From positions 44,142 through 108,141 of the forward strand of contig NZ_PVBR01000017.1 in NCBI RefSeq assembly GCF_002980495.1: a stretch of 64,000 nt of DNA, given 5' to 3'. The stretch comes from Phyllobacterium phragmitis (lineage in GTDB: Bacteria > Pseudomonadota > Alphaproteobacteria > Rhizobiales > Rhizobiaceae). Shown here piece after piece: positions 43,093 through 51,173 of the stretch. Position 1 is the first letter of the stretch. Every line of letters begins with the position of its first letter. Below the pieces are notes generated by a model. That model ran no database searches and had not been told where the DNA came from. It saw only the letters and a program-made list of their open reading frames with translations. Position numbers and translations under genes: made by a program.

Positions 43093-43328
43093 TCTTACTG
43101 CGTCACAAGTTCGTGGATTTTAGCGGGCATTGTCCTGGCGCAGCATGGACATCGCTGCAGGCTGCGCCTGAATGCGACGGTCAAGTGTCTTCGGACGGCG
43201 GCGAAGCGGGAGCCGAGATCAGTGTTCTTCCTTCCCGCCAGCCAATGGTCTGCCAGGCATCTTGCGGCAGTTCCTGAGCCACTGCCTCCACCGATACCGG
43301 GCTGTGACAGAGGAGGAAATCACGGCGC

Positions 43329-43650
43329 TAGATGTGAGCTTTCAGACGGAAACGCTGCGTTCAGGCGTTCCTCAATCTTGACGGTGGCAAACACCCTATT
43401 CCAACCGTAGCAACAGCGGCATCGCTGAGGCATGGATTCCTGTGACAAGCACAGGAATGACGGAGGTGGTGATGATTTCGCCCCTATAAGCAACCATTCT
43501 GCGGGCGGAAACGCCTGCAATTGACCGCCAACAGCCAAACTACCGTCATTCCTGTGCTCGTCACAGGAATCCATGCCTCGTCATCTCCACAGTTCCGGCG
43601 ATGCAGAATGGTAAGGCTGGACGATTCCATCAAAACAGGAATCGCTCTAG
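43329..43650. repeat. RIME/MITE-like palindromic element, copy B
   Basis: The outer ends (CTTTCAGACGGAAACG near 43340 and CATCAAAACAGGAATCGCTC at 43629-43648) match those of copy D as imperfect inverted repeats. Inside lies a second palindrome with 37-base arms, 43427-43463 and 43543-43579, that differ at one position when folded. No coding frame is present. Confidence 0.82.
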
Positions 43651-44040
43651 TTTGGTCGTCTGGCATGGTACTCAACCCATAACACTGTGGAATGCAGTTA
43701 TATTTACATCTACTTGCAAATATACTATCCAATAATAATAATTGATAAATCCGGCTTCATGTCTTGGCGGACGGCCGCCAGTTCGCGGCGCGTAGCTCTG
43801 CCGCAACGATGCAGATGCGTCAGCGTGCTGGACCGCCCTTGTTCGTTCAGCGATTTCGCGTTTCTGCCGCGTGAGGGCTGTTTTCTCCCTCGAGTTCATT
43901 CTACAGCCACAGCAGGCAAATTCATTCGTTCCGAATCGTCAGGGGAGCGTCGCCATGCGATATGAAAAAATCTTGCCGCAATCGCCATGTAACGCGAAGT
44001 CGTTCATTGCTCTCATTTTCCTCGCTGCGAGGCCAATTTT
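43651..44040. other. Intergenic region upstream of the MacAB-TolC operon
   Basis: About 390 bases with an AT-rich patch (43690-43750) and no recognisable gene. It should hold the promoter of the efflux operon. No operator was identified. Confidence 0.4.
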
Positions 44041-45534
44041 TTGACGATACCGTTTGTTCGCTTCACGTTTCTCTCGGCGTTCCTGCCGCTGATTGCGGCG
44101 TGCGTCGCGGTTGGTCCTGACTATCAAAAGCCCATTGTCTCGATGCCGGCCCGCTGGAACGCAAAAACCGGCACCGCGGTGCCGCGCCTGGGTGACTGGT
44201 GGAAGAACCTGAATGATCCCGTCCTCGATCAGCTGATCACCGACGGCATTGCGGGCAGTCCCGATGTCGCCATCGCCAAGGCCAAGGTGCGTCAGGCAAG
44301 GGCGAGCTATGCCTATGCGGGCGGATCGCTCTACCCCTCCCTGGACGGCAGCGGCAGCTATACCCGTTCCCATACGGCCGGGTCTTCGTCCCGGTCGGAG
44401 ATATCATCGCAGTCACACACCTCCTCGCAATCGAAATTCGGGTTCGATACCAAATGGGAGCTGGATCTCTTCGGCGGCAACCTACGTGGCGCGGAAGCGG
44501 CCTATTACAGCCTGGAATCTGCGGATGAGCGGCTGCGCGATGCACTTGTTGCGCTCATCGGCGACATCGCGACGAATTATGTGCAATTGCGCGGCACGCA
44601 GGCCAATATCGCCATTGCCCAGCGAAATGCAGCTTCCCAACGCCAGACGGTCGCATTGACGCGCAACAAGTTGGCCGCCGGCGATATATCGCGGCTGGAT
44701 CTGCTGAATGCGGAAGCGCTGGCGGCATCGACAGAGGCACAGATCCCGACCATGCGCATCCAATATGCGGGTTATCTCAATACGCTATCGGTGCTCACCG
44801 GCATCTCCACGACTGCTCTTGCGAGCATGCTCGACAGGCCCCGTCCCATTCCCGTCGCTCCGTCCAAGGTCGCGGTGGAGCTTCCCGCGGAACTCCTTCT
44901 GAACCGGCCCGATGTTCGCGCGGCCGAACGCGACTATGCCAGTTCGACCGCCCAGATCGGCCAGAAGCAGGCCGCGCTCTATCCGGGTATTTCTCTCAGC
45001 GGAGACATAGGCACCGGCGGTACCCGTCTCGGTGATATCGCCAGAATGTCGACCATCGGCTGGAGCTTCGGGCCGAGCCTCAGCATACCGATTTTCCAGG
45101 GCGGGAGACTCAATGCCGATGTCGCACTCGCCAAAGCTCAGCGTGATGAATCCTTCGTCGCCTATCGCAAGGCGATCTTGCAGGCGCTCAGCGACGTCGA
45201 AAATGCCAGTGTCTCGCTGAACCAGAACCGTCTTCGCTACATCCAGCTGCAAAAGGCCGCCCGCAGCAGCCGGCAAGCCAATACACTCGCATTGGAGCTC
45301 TACAAGGCCGGCTCGAATAGCTTCCTGCAGGTGTTGACCGCGCAAAGGGATCTGCTTTCCGCGGAGACGAGCCTGACGCAGTCCAGGGCGGATCTCGTCG
45401 TGAGCTATGTCACCTTGCAAAAAGCGCTCGGCGGCGGCTGGAACGGACGTGTCGATGCGAGCAAGCCGGAAATCGTCGATGGCTACACCGGCCCTCATCT
45501 TGTGAAAACAGGGATACCAGATAGGCCGTCATGA
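44041..45534 (+). CDS. Outer-membrane efflux lipoprotein, NodT/OprM family
   Basis: A 497-residue TolC-type protein starting at TTG 44041. Lipoprotein signal ends in LIAAC, followed by VAVGPDYQKP, the family N-terminus. Two OEP repeats are visible, the second with SFGPSLSIPIFQGGRLNADV and LELYKAGSNSFLQVLTAQRD. It provides the outer-membrane tunnel for the MacAB-like pump encoded next, to which its 3' end overlaps by four bases. Confidence 0.92.
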   Translation: MTIPFVRFTFLSAFLPLIAACVAVGPDYQKPIVSMPARWNAKTGTAVPRLGDWWKNLNDPVLDQLITDGIAGSPDVAIAKAKVRQARASYAYAGGSLYPSLDGSGSYTRSHTAGSSSRSEISSQSHTSSQSKFGFDTKWELDLFGGNLRGAEAAYYSLESADERLRDALVALIGDIATNYVQLRGTQANIAIAQRNAASQRQTVALTRNKLAAGDISRLDLLNAEALAASTEAQIPTMRIQYAGYLNTLSVLTGISTTALASMLDRPRPIPVAPSKVAVELPAELLLNRPDVRAAERDYASSTAQIGQKQAALYPGISLSGDIGTGGTRLGDIARMSTIGWSFGPSLSIPIFQGGRLNADVALAKAQRDESFVAYRKAILQALSDVENASVSLNQNRLRYIQLQKAARSSRQANTLALELYKAGSNSFLQVLTAQRDLLSAETSLTQSRADLVVSYVTLQKALGGGWNGRVDASKPEIVDGYTGPHLVKTGIPDRPS

Positions 45535-46742
45535 AACCAATTCACATGCGCGGCAAGCGCCGTTTCCGCTGGCGTCTCTGGCTTGCCCTTCTCGGCGTGT
45601 TGCTCATTGCTGCCTATCTCGGCTTCCGCCATTGGACCCGGGAGGAGCCGCTTCCGCCGCTTTCCACCGTTCAGCGCGGCAATGTCGAAAGCTCCGTGCT
45701 GGCGACGGGCACTTTGAAGCCGCAACATCTCGTCGCTGTCGGCGCGCAGGCGACCGGCCGCATTCTCTCGCTCAAGGTCCGGCCCGGACAGAATGTCAGG
45801 AAAGGCGAGGTGGTCGCCCTCATCGATTCGACCACGCAGGAAAACGATCTGCGCAAATTTCGCGCGCAGCTTCGTGAGCAAGAAGCCACACGCGACCAGC
45901 ACCTGGCCGAGCTGGAACTTGCCAAACAGGAGCTTGCACGCAACCAGCTCATGATCACCAGCAATGCCGTCTCCAAAGCCGCATACAACCAGGCCGCAAA
46001 CAAGGTGAAAACGGTGGAAGCGCAAGTGGCGTATAGTGAAGCGTCCATTGCCGCCGCGCAGATCGACGTGCAGATCGCGGAAGCCAACCTGGCCTATACC
46101 CGCATAACGGCGCCCATCGACGGTACGGTCCTCGCCACGGTCGTCCAGGAAGGCCAGACCGTCAATGCCCAGCAGTCCGCACCGATGATTGCCATTCTCG
46201 GCCAGCTGGACACCATGGTCGTCGAGGCCGATATTTCGGAAGCCGACGTCACGCAGGTGCATGAAGGCCTGCCGCTCTACTTCACGATATCCGGCCAGAG
46301 CGGAAAGCGTTACGAAGGGAAGCTCGAAAAGATCGATCCTGCACCTGATACCATCGTCAACGACAAAAGCTTCAATGTAGCCAACAGTACGCCGTCCAGC
46401 GGAACAACAGCTTCGGCCGTCTACTATAAGGGCATATTCAGCGTTCCCAATCCGGACCGTTTGCTCAGGACCTATATGACGGCGGAGGTCCATATCCTTC
46501 TGGCGAGTGCGAAGGACGTGCTTCTCGTGCCTGTCTCCGCGCTCAAGCCTTCCGGCACGCCTGATAAGGCGACCGTACGTGTCGTCGCGAGCGATGGAAC
46601 CATCTCCGAGCGAACGGTCGAGACGGGGATCAGCGACAAGATCATGACGGAAATCCGCTCCGGCCTGCAAGAGGGCGACAAGGTGGTGACCGACAACCAG
46701 CCTCCGGCAAAGCCGGGAACCGAGGCCGCGGTCGCGATATGA
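45531..46742 (+). CDS. macA: Periplasmic adaptor (MacA-like)
   Basis: A 403-residue HlyD/RND-adaptor protein: an N-terminal membrane anchor (WRLWLALLGVLLIAAYLG), a lipoyl half-motif (VRPGQNVRKGEVVALIDSTT), a long alpha-hairpin (about 95-175), the second lipoyl half (LAYTRITAPIDGTVLATVVQ), then beta-barrel and membrane-proximal domains. It bridges MacB and the TolC-like channel. ATGA overlaps on both sides show one operon. Confidence 0.92.
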   Translation: MKPIHMRGKRRFRWRLWLALLGVLLIAAYLGFRHWTREEPLPPLSTVQRGNVESSVLATGTLKPQHLVAVGAQATGRILSLKVRPGQNVRKGEVVALIDSTTQENDLRKFRAQLREQEATRDQHLAELELAKQELARNQLMITSNAVSKAAYNQAANKVKTVEAQVAYSEASIAAAQIDVQIAEANLAYTRITAPIDGTVLATVVQEGQTVNAQQSAPMIAILGQLDTMVVEADISEADVTQVHEGLPLYFTISGQSGKRYEGKLEKIDPAPDTIVNDKSFNVANSTPSSGTTASAVYYKGIFSVPNPDRLLRTYMTAEVHILLASAKDVLLVPVSALKPSGTPDKATVRVVASDGTISERTVETGISDKIMTEIRSGLQEGDKVVTDNQPPAKPGTEAAVAI

Positions 46743-48703
46743 CCGAGCAGCCGCTTATCTCGCTCAAGGGTGTCTTCCGGCACTATCCGTCCGGAGACGA
46801 TTATACGACTGTTCTCAAGCATATCGACCTCACCATCCATCGCGGCGAGATGGTGGCCATCATCGGTGCTTCCGGTTCGGGAAAATCCACGCTGATGAAC
46901 ATCCTTGGATGCCTCGACAGGCCGTCCGAAGGGCAGTACCTGATTTCGGGCCGCGAGACCTCCGAGCTCGAACCGGACGAACTGGCCGAATTGCGGCGGG
47001 AGCATTTCGGCTTCATCTTCCAGCGCTATCATCTGCTGGCCGAGCTCGATGCGGTGGGAAATGTGGAAATTCCGGCGATCTATGCCGGGCAGAACCGCGA
47101 GAAGAGGCGCAGCAAGGCGCAAGCCATCCTGCAGCGGCTCGGCATGGGCGACCGGACGCATCACCGTCCAAGCCAGCTTTCCGGCGGCCAGCAACAACGC
47201 GTCTCGATCGCCCGCGCGCTGATCAACGATGCCGATGTCATTCTCGCCGACGAGCCGACGGGCGCGCTCGACAGCCGCAGTGGTGAGGAGGTGCTGGATA
47301 TTCTCGGCGAATTGAACCGGGAAGGTCGGACGATCATCATCGTCACGCATGACCGCAACGTGGCAGCGCGGGCCGGGCGCATCATCGAGATCCGGGACGG
47401 CGAAATCATTGCCGATACCGCAACCGATGTGGCTTCTCAAGCTGATGCTTCCGGCGGCGCGCTGACGCGGAAGCAGGGGAAGGCGGGACTTTTCAGCGGT
47501 CTGCGCGATCGCTTCGGCGAAGCCTTCGCCATGGCCTTGCGTTCCATGAACGCACACCGCATGCGGACTTTCCTGACCATGCTCGGCATCATCATCGGAA
47601 CCGCGTCGGTCATTTGCGTGGTGGCGCTCGGCGAGGGCTCCCGACAGCACATCCTGGACCAGATAAGCGACCTCGGCACCAACACGCTGGAGATCTATCC
47701 AGGGCATGGCTTCGGCGATCTGAAGGCCGCGCAGATCACCACGCTGACCGTCGATGATGCGCGTGAGCTGGGCAAGCTTCCCTATATCATGGCCGCGACG
47801 CCGACCGCCTCCACCGCATCGACGGTGCGCGTCGGCGACAAGGAGGTCGGTGCGCAGGTGAGGGGGGTCGGCCAACAATATTTCCTCACCCGCAACAGCA
47901 AGCTGACGGAAGGCCGTTTCTTCGACCAGAGCAGCGTCGACAGCCTGGCGCAGGACGCGGTGATCGACACGAATGCCAGAAAGACCCTTTTCCCGAATGT
48001 TTCCGGTTCGGTCATCGGCAAGATCTTCCTTCTACCGAAGATGCCCGTCCGGGTCATCGGCGTCATCAAGTCAGAGGAGCGTGGCATGGGGTCCGATCAA
48101 AGCCTCTCGGTTTTTCTCCCCTATACGACGGTCCAGACCCGGATGACGGGATCGCAAACCCTGGAGAGCATCATATTGCGGGTTCGCGACAATACCGACC
48201 CCGCGCAGGCGGAGAAGATGGTGACCGCATTCCTCAAACAGCGCCATGGCGAGCCGGACTTCTTCATCTTCAACACGGACAGCTTCCACAAGACCGTGGA
48301 GGCAACAACGCAGGCGCTGGCCATCCTGATTGCGTCGATCGCCGGCATATCCCTGTTCGTCGGCGGCATCGGTGTCATGAACATCATGCTCGTCGCGGTC
48401 TCGGAGCGGATAAACGAGATCGGCGTCCGCATGGCGGTCGGCGCGCGGCAGAGCGATATCCTGCAGCAATTCCTGATCGAAGCCGTGCTCGTCTGCTTGT
48501 TGGGCGGACTGGTAGGCGTGTTGATCGCGGGCGGTTTCGGGCTGCTTTTCTCGGAGTTCAATACGAGCTTCCACCTGATCTATTCGCCGATGTCGATCGT
48601 CATCGCGATTGCCTGTTCAAGCCTGATCGGGATCGGCTTCGGCTTCTTTCCCGCTCGCAATGCTTCAAAACTCGACCCTGTCGTTGCCCTTGCCCGGGAC
48701 TGA
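46739..48703 (+). CDS. macB: MacB-like ABC efflux ATPase/permease
   Basis: A 654-residue fusion of an ABC ATPase and a four-helix MacB permease. Walker A GASGSGKSTLMN, signature LSGGQQQRVSIARAL, Walker B VILADEPTGALDSRS. The permease part shows AFAMALRSMNAHRMRTFLTM, a large periplasmic domain, and VGGIGVMNIMLVAVSERINE followed by three C-terminal helices. Known MacAB-TolC systems expel macrolides, lipopeptides, siderophores or peptides; the substrate here is open. Confidence 0.94.
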   Translation: MTEQPLISLKGVFRHYPSGDDYTTVLKHIDLTIHRGEMVAIIGASGSGKSTLMNILGCLDRPSEGQYLISGRETSELEPDELAELRREHFGFIFQRYHLLAELDAVGNVEIPAIYAGQNREKRRSKAQAILQRLGMGDRTHHRPSQLSGGQQQRVSIARALINDADVILADEPTGALDSRSGEEVLDILGELNREGRTIIIVTHDRNVAARAGRIIEIRDGEIIADTATDVASQADASGGALTRKQGKAGLFSGLRDRFGEAFAMALRSMNAHRMRTFLTMLGIIIGTASVICVVALGEGSRQHILDQISDLGTNTLEIYPGHGFGDLKAAQITTLTVDDARELGKLPYIMAATPTASTASTVRVGDKEVGAQVRGVGQQYFLTRNSKLTEGRFFDQSSVDSLAQDAVIDTNARKTLFPNVSGSVIGKIFLLPKMPVRVIGVIKSEERGMGSDQSLSVFLPYTTVQTRMTGSQTLESIILRVRDNTDPAQAEKMVTAFLKQRHGEPDFFIFNTDSFHKTVEATTQALAILIASIAGISLFVGGIGVMNIMLVAVSERINEIGVRMAVGARQSDILQQFLIEAVLVCLLGGLVGVLIAGGFGLLFSEFNTSFHLIYSPMSIVIAIACSSLIGIGFGFFPARNASKLDPVVALARD

Positions 48704-48775
48704 CGAGAAGGGGCAAGTAGGGACGGCCAAAGGAGGACAAGATGAACCGAAATGAGCAGAAATGTCGCTTGGCGG

Positions 48776-48873
48776 TAGAGCGGTTCCTGTTTTGACGGAA
48801 ACGTCCAGCCTTACCATTCTGCACCGCCTGAACGCCTGAACGTATCGTTTCCGTCTGAAAGTGAACTGCTCTA
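48776..48873. repeat. RIME-like palindromic element, copy C (98 bp, complete)
   Basis: Runs from TAGAGCGGTTCCTGTTTTGA to AAGTGAACTGCTCTA. The two ends are imperfect inverted repeats of about 27 bases, each carrying GACGGAAACG. Between them is a short linker with TTACCATTCTGCACCGCC. It has the size and build of the rhizobial RIME elements. It lacks the nested module found in the longer copies. Confidence 0.82.
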
Positions 48874-49002
48874 AATATAGGAATGCGCCGGTTTGGTTCG
48901 TATTGAGCATTTCATGAGAATATCGACCGATGGATTCTCATCGGATCAAATGGAAAATGACAAATCATCTCACGCAATAAATCTGCATCGATGCCAAGTA
49001 TC

Positions 49003-49482
49003 CTATTTACCGGGACCGCCTGTCGCAGGAATAACGCCTGTTTCCGGCATGAACTGCTGACCGGTGCCCAAAGGGCACTCGAAAACCATCGGGTCGGACA
49101 GTTGCTTGTAGGTTGTCGGTGACAGCCTTCGCGCCGTAACGGTCGCCATGTCATTGGGCGTGATCCGGTATTGTACCAATTCAAGAACAGGCGTCCCGTC
49201 AGGCATTACGGTGAGGTGCCGGTCGGCGTAAGCAATTGCTGGCTTCGGCCCGGGCAATATCATGAAATCCCTGATGGTGAGGCCGCCGATGGGCATGGCG
49301 GCAGGAAGTTTTTCTCCGGCGGGGTGACCGCATTTATCCAGATGGGAAATGGAAACCGTCGGGGTTCCTGCCAGAAGGCGATCGCGTAAATCGTCGAACT
49401 GGGTGCCTGTTGCCGCCTGGGCGCTTGCGATGAAAGAGAAAAGAGCCGTTGCCGAAATAAGCGTGGAGAGAATGTGCAGCAT
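49003..49482 (-). CDS. virK: VirK-family secreted protein
   Basis: A 159-residue protein with a signal peptide (MLHILSTLISATALFSFIAS, cleaved near AQA-AT). VSISHLDKCGHPAGEKLP, GGLTIRDFMILPGPKPAIAY and ADRHLTVMPDGTPVLELVQY followed by RITPNDM match the VirK family first described as a plant-signal-induced gene of Agrobacterium. Two Cys (KCGH and FECP) could form a disulfide. AAGGAC precedes the start. Its function is unknown, but relatives occur in plant-associated Rhizobiales. Confidence 0.75.
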   Translation of the reverse strand: MLHILSTLISATALFSFIASAQAATGTQFDDLRDRLLAGTPTVSISHLDKCGHPAGEKLPAAMPIGGLTIRDFMILPGPKPAIAYADRHLTVMPDGTPVLELVQYRITPNDMATVTARRLSPTTYKQLSDPMVFECPLGTGQQFMPETGVIPATGGPGK

Positions 49483-49731
49483 GTCCTTGTCTCGCGAAAG
49501 TTGTCGAGGGTGACAGTATCTACCTCCGGGGCGGTCATTGCCACCCTAAATCGAACTCCCATAGTGGGGGGGTATTTGGAGCCGGATATGCGCGTTGCAT
49601 CCACTCTTGGCCCAAGAATCGCTGAATTTATCAGCATAATTGCCTGTTCTGTCCGGATTAGGCCCTGAATCCATAAAGGGTTGACGCTTCCCGAATGTGT
49701 CCGACTTGTGTCGGATATTGAGGAAAACAGG

Positions 49732-49941
49732 ATGGACGAAGCCCCCTTTGTCGAGCGCATATTCGAGCTTGATGGCGATGATTTTCTCGTGCGCTTCTAT
49801 GTGCCGGCGAGAGGTGTTGGCGGCGAGTTCAAGTGCCGCCGAACTGTGGTGCAGGCCCACTCTACAACATCCGACGTTTCCCCACGCAATGAGGCTTCAT
49901 CGGGAATATCCGGAGCATCGATGATCGTTGAAGGCGATTGA
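49732..49941 (+). pseudogene. Possible decayed small gene (DUF6968-like start)
   Basis: The frame begins MDEAPFVERIFELDGDDFLV, then RFYVPARGVGGEFKCR, which reads like the start of small conserved immunity-like proteins. After residue about 38 the text turns to unconserved Ser/Thr-rich sequence and stops at 69 residues. A frameshift or truncation is likely. Family likeness is from memory only. Confidence 0.35.
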
Positions 49942-50003
49942 TGGCTTGCATACCTCGAACTGATTGGTATATATACCTTGAACTGACATGTATTGAGAGG
50001 TGA

Positions 50004-50363
50004 ATGTCCATGCCGAATCCTCGAACGAACCCGAACTTCATGAATGGCGTGCCGGAACTCCTGGTCCTGAAACTCCTCGCGGAGCGGGAGATGTATGGAT
50101 ACGAGGTTGTTCAGGCCGTTCGCCGCCGGACCGGTGAGACGATCACGCTCGGCGAGGGGGTGATCTATCCCGTGCTCCACGGCCTGGAGCGTGAGGGTGC
50201 GCTCAATTCGCGCCGCCAGACCGTGAACGGCCGCAGCCGGATTTATTATTCGATCACCGCTGCGGGCATGCGGCGGCTGTCCGATCTCACTGGAAGCTGG
50301 ACCAGGCTCACCATGGCCATTCAGGATGTCGTTGCAGGAGGAAAGTATGTCCCGACCGTTTGA
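50004..50363 (+). CDS. PadR-family transcriptional regulator
   Basis: A 119-residue winged-helix protein: NGVPELLVLKLLAEREMYGY, then the wing EGVIYPVLHGLEREGALNSR and IYYSITAAGMRRLSDL, all canonical for PadR. The downstream gene overlaps and encodes a membrane protein with an N-terminal HAAS-type module, a common partner of PadR regulators in cell-envelope stress responses. Confidence 0.9.
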   Translation: MSMPNPRTNPNFMNGVPELLVLKLLAEREMYGYEVVQAVRRRTGETITLGEGVIYPVLHGLEREGALNSRRQTVNGRSRIYYSITAAGMRRLSDLTGSWTRLTMAIQDVVAGGKYVPTV

Positions 50364-50982
50364 TCCGCTTCGCGAGCGGCTGCTCCGCGCCGGTATCGCA
50401 CCACGCTATGTCCACCGATATCTGACGGAGCTGAGCGAGCATTTTGAGGATCTCACAGCCACATTTGTGCAATCCGGGCTTCCCAAGTCAGAAGCGGAAG
50501 CCCGATCGCACGCCAGGCTGGGAAATTTGGAAGATTTGGCTCAGGCGATGATCCGCCGCCGCGACCTGCGATCCTGGCACGCTCGAGCCCCTTGGGCGAC
50601 GCTGGTGCTTGCGCCTTCTCTGATCCTTGCCGCCGGCGTTGCCGGATGCATCTTGTTGCTCGTCGCCATCCGGCATTACGGAGCTGGATCGGGCGGCCTT
50701 ACCGAGGCCATCACGGCGCTGTCCAATCTGATCCTGCCGATCTTGTGCGGCTGGAGCATTGCCGCCATCGCCGTGCGGCAGCGTCTGCAACCGGTCTGGC
50801 CGACCGTTGCTCTCATCATTGTGGCGTTGCTGGGGAGCATGGTGCATCTGGGTGCCCACAACCTCACCGTGGGCATCGGCATGCCCCCGGATATGCGTTT
50901 CGCTCTCAATTTGCTGTTGACCCTGTCGCCTTATCTCGTTTGGCGACGGTGGCTGATGCCTGCATTGGATGATTCCCGATAG
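50347..50982 (+). CDS. PadR-linked membrane protein with HAAS-type N-terminal domain
   Basis: A 211-residue protein. The first 85 residues are a helical signalling domain (DPLRERLLRAGIAPRYVHRY, FVQSGLPKSEAEARSHARLG), then about four membrane segments. It overlaps the padR gene by 17 bases, with the start preceded by GGAGGAAAGT. It may pass a membrane signal to the PadR regulator. No enzymatic motif is seen. Confidence 0.72.
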   Translation: MSRPFDPLRERLLRAGIAPRYVHRYLTELSEHFEDLTATFVQSGLPKSEAEARSHARLGNLEDLAQAMIRRRDLRSWHARAPWATLVLAPSLILAAGVAGCILLLVAIRHYGAGSGGLTEAITALSNLILPILCGWSIAAIAVRQRLQPVWPTVALIIVALLGSMVHLGAHNLTVGIGMPPDMRFALNLLLTLSPYLVWRRWLMPALDDSR

Positions 50983-51173
50983 GCCGGCGGCGTCCACTAC
51001 GGATGCCGCCAACCCCCAGCCCAGGGAAACGCTGCCCCACAGGCGGCGAGGATCGACCGGCAAGGGCCATGACACGTATACTGGTCCGCCTATCAATGAA
51101 GGAGGCTGGCGCGATGCTCTTGCGAGGAAACATACTCAGGGGCGCTGTGGAAGATCGGGAAGTGAATAGCGAG

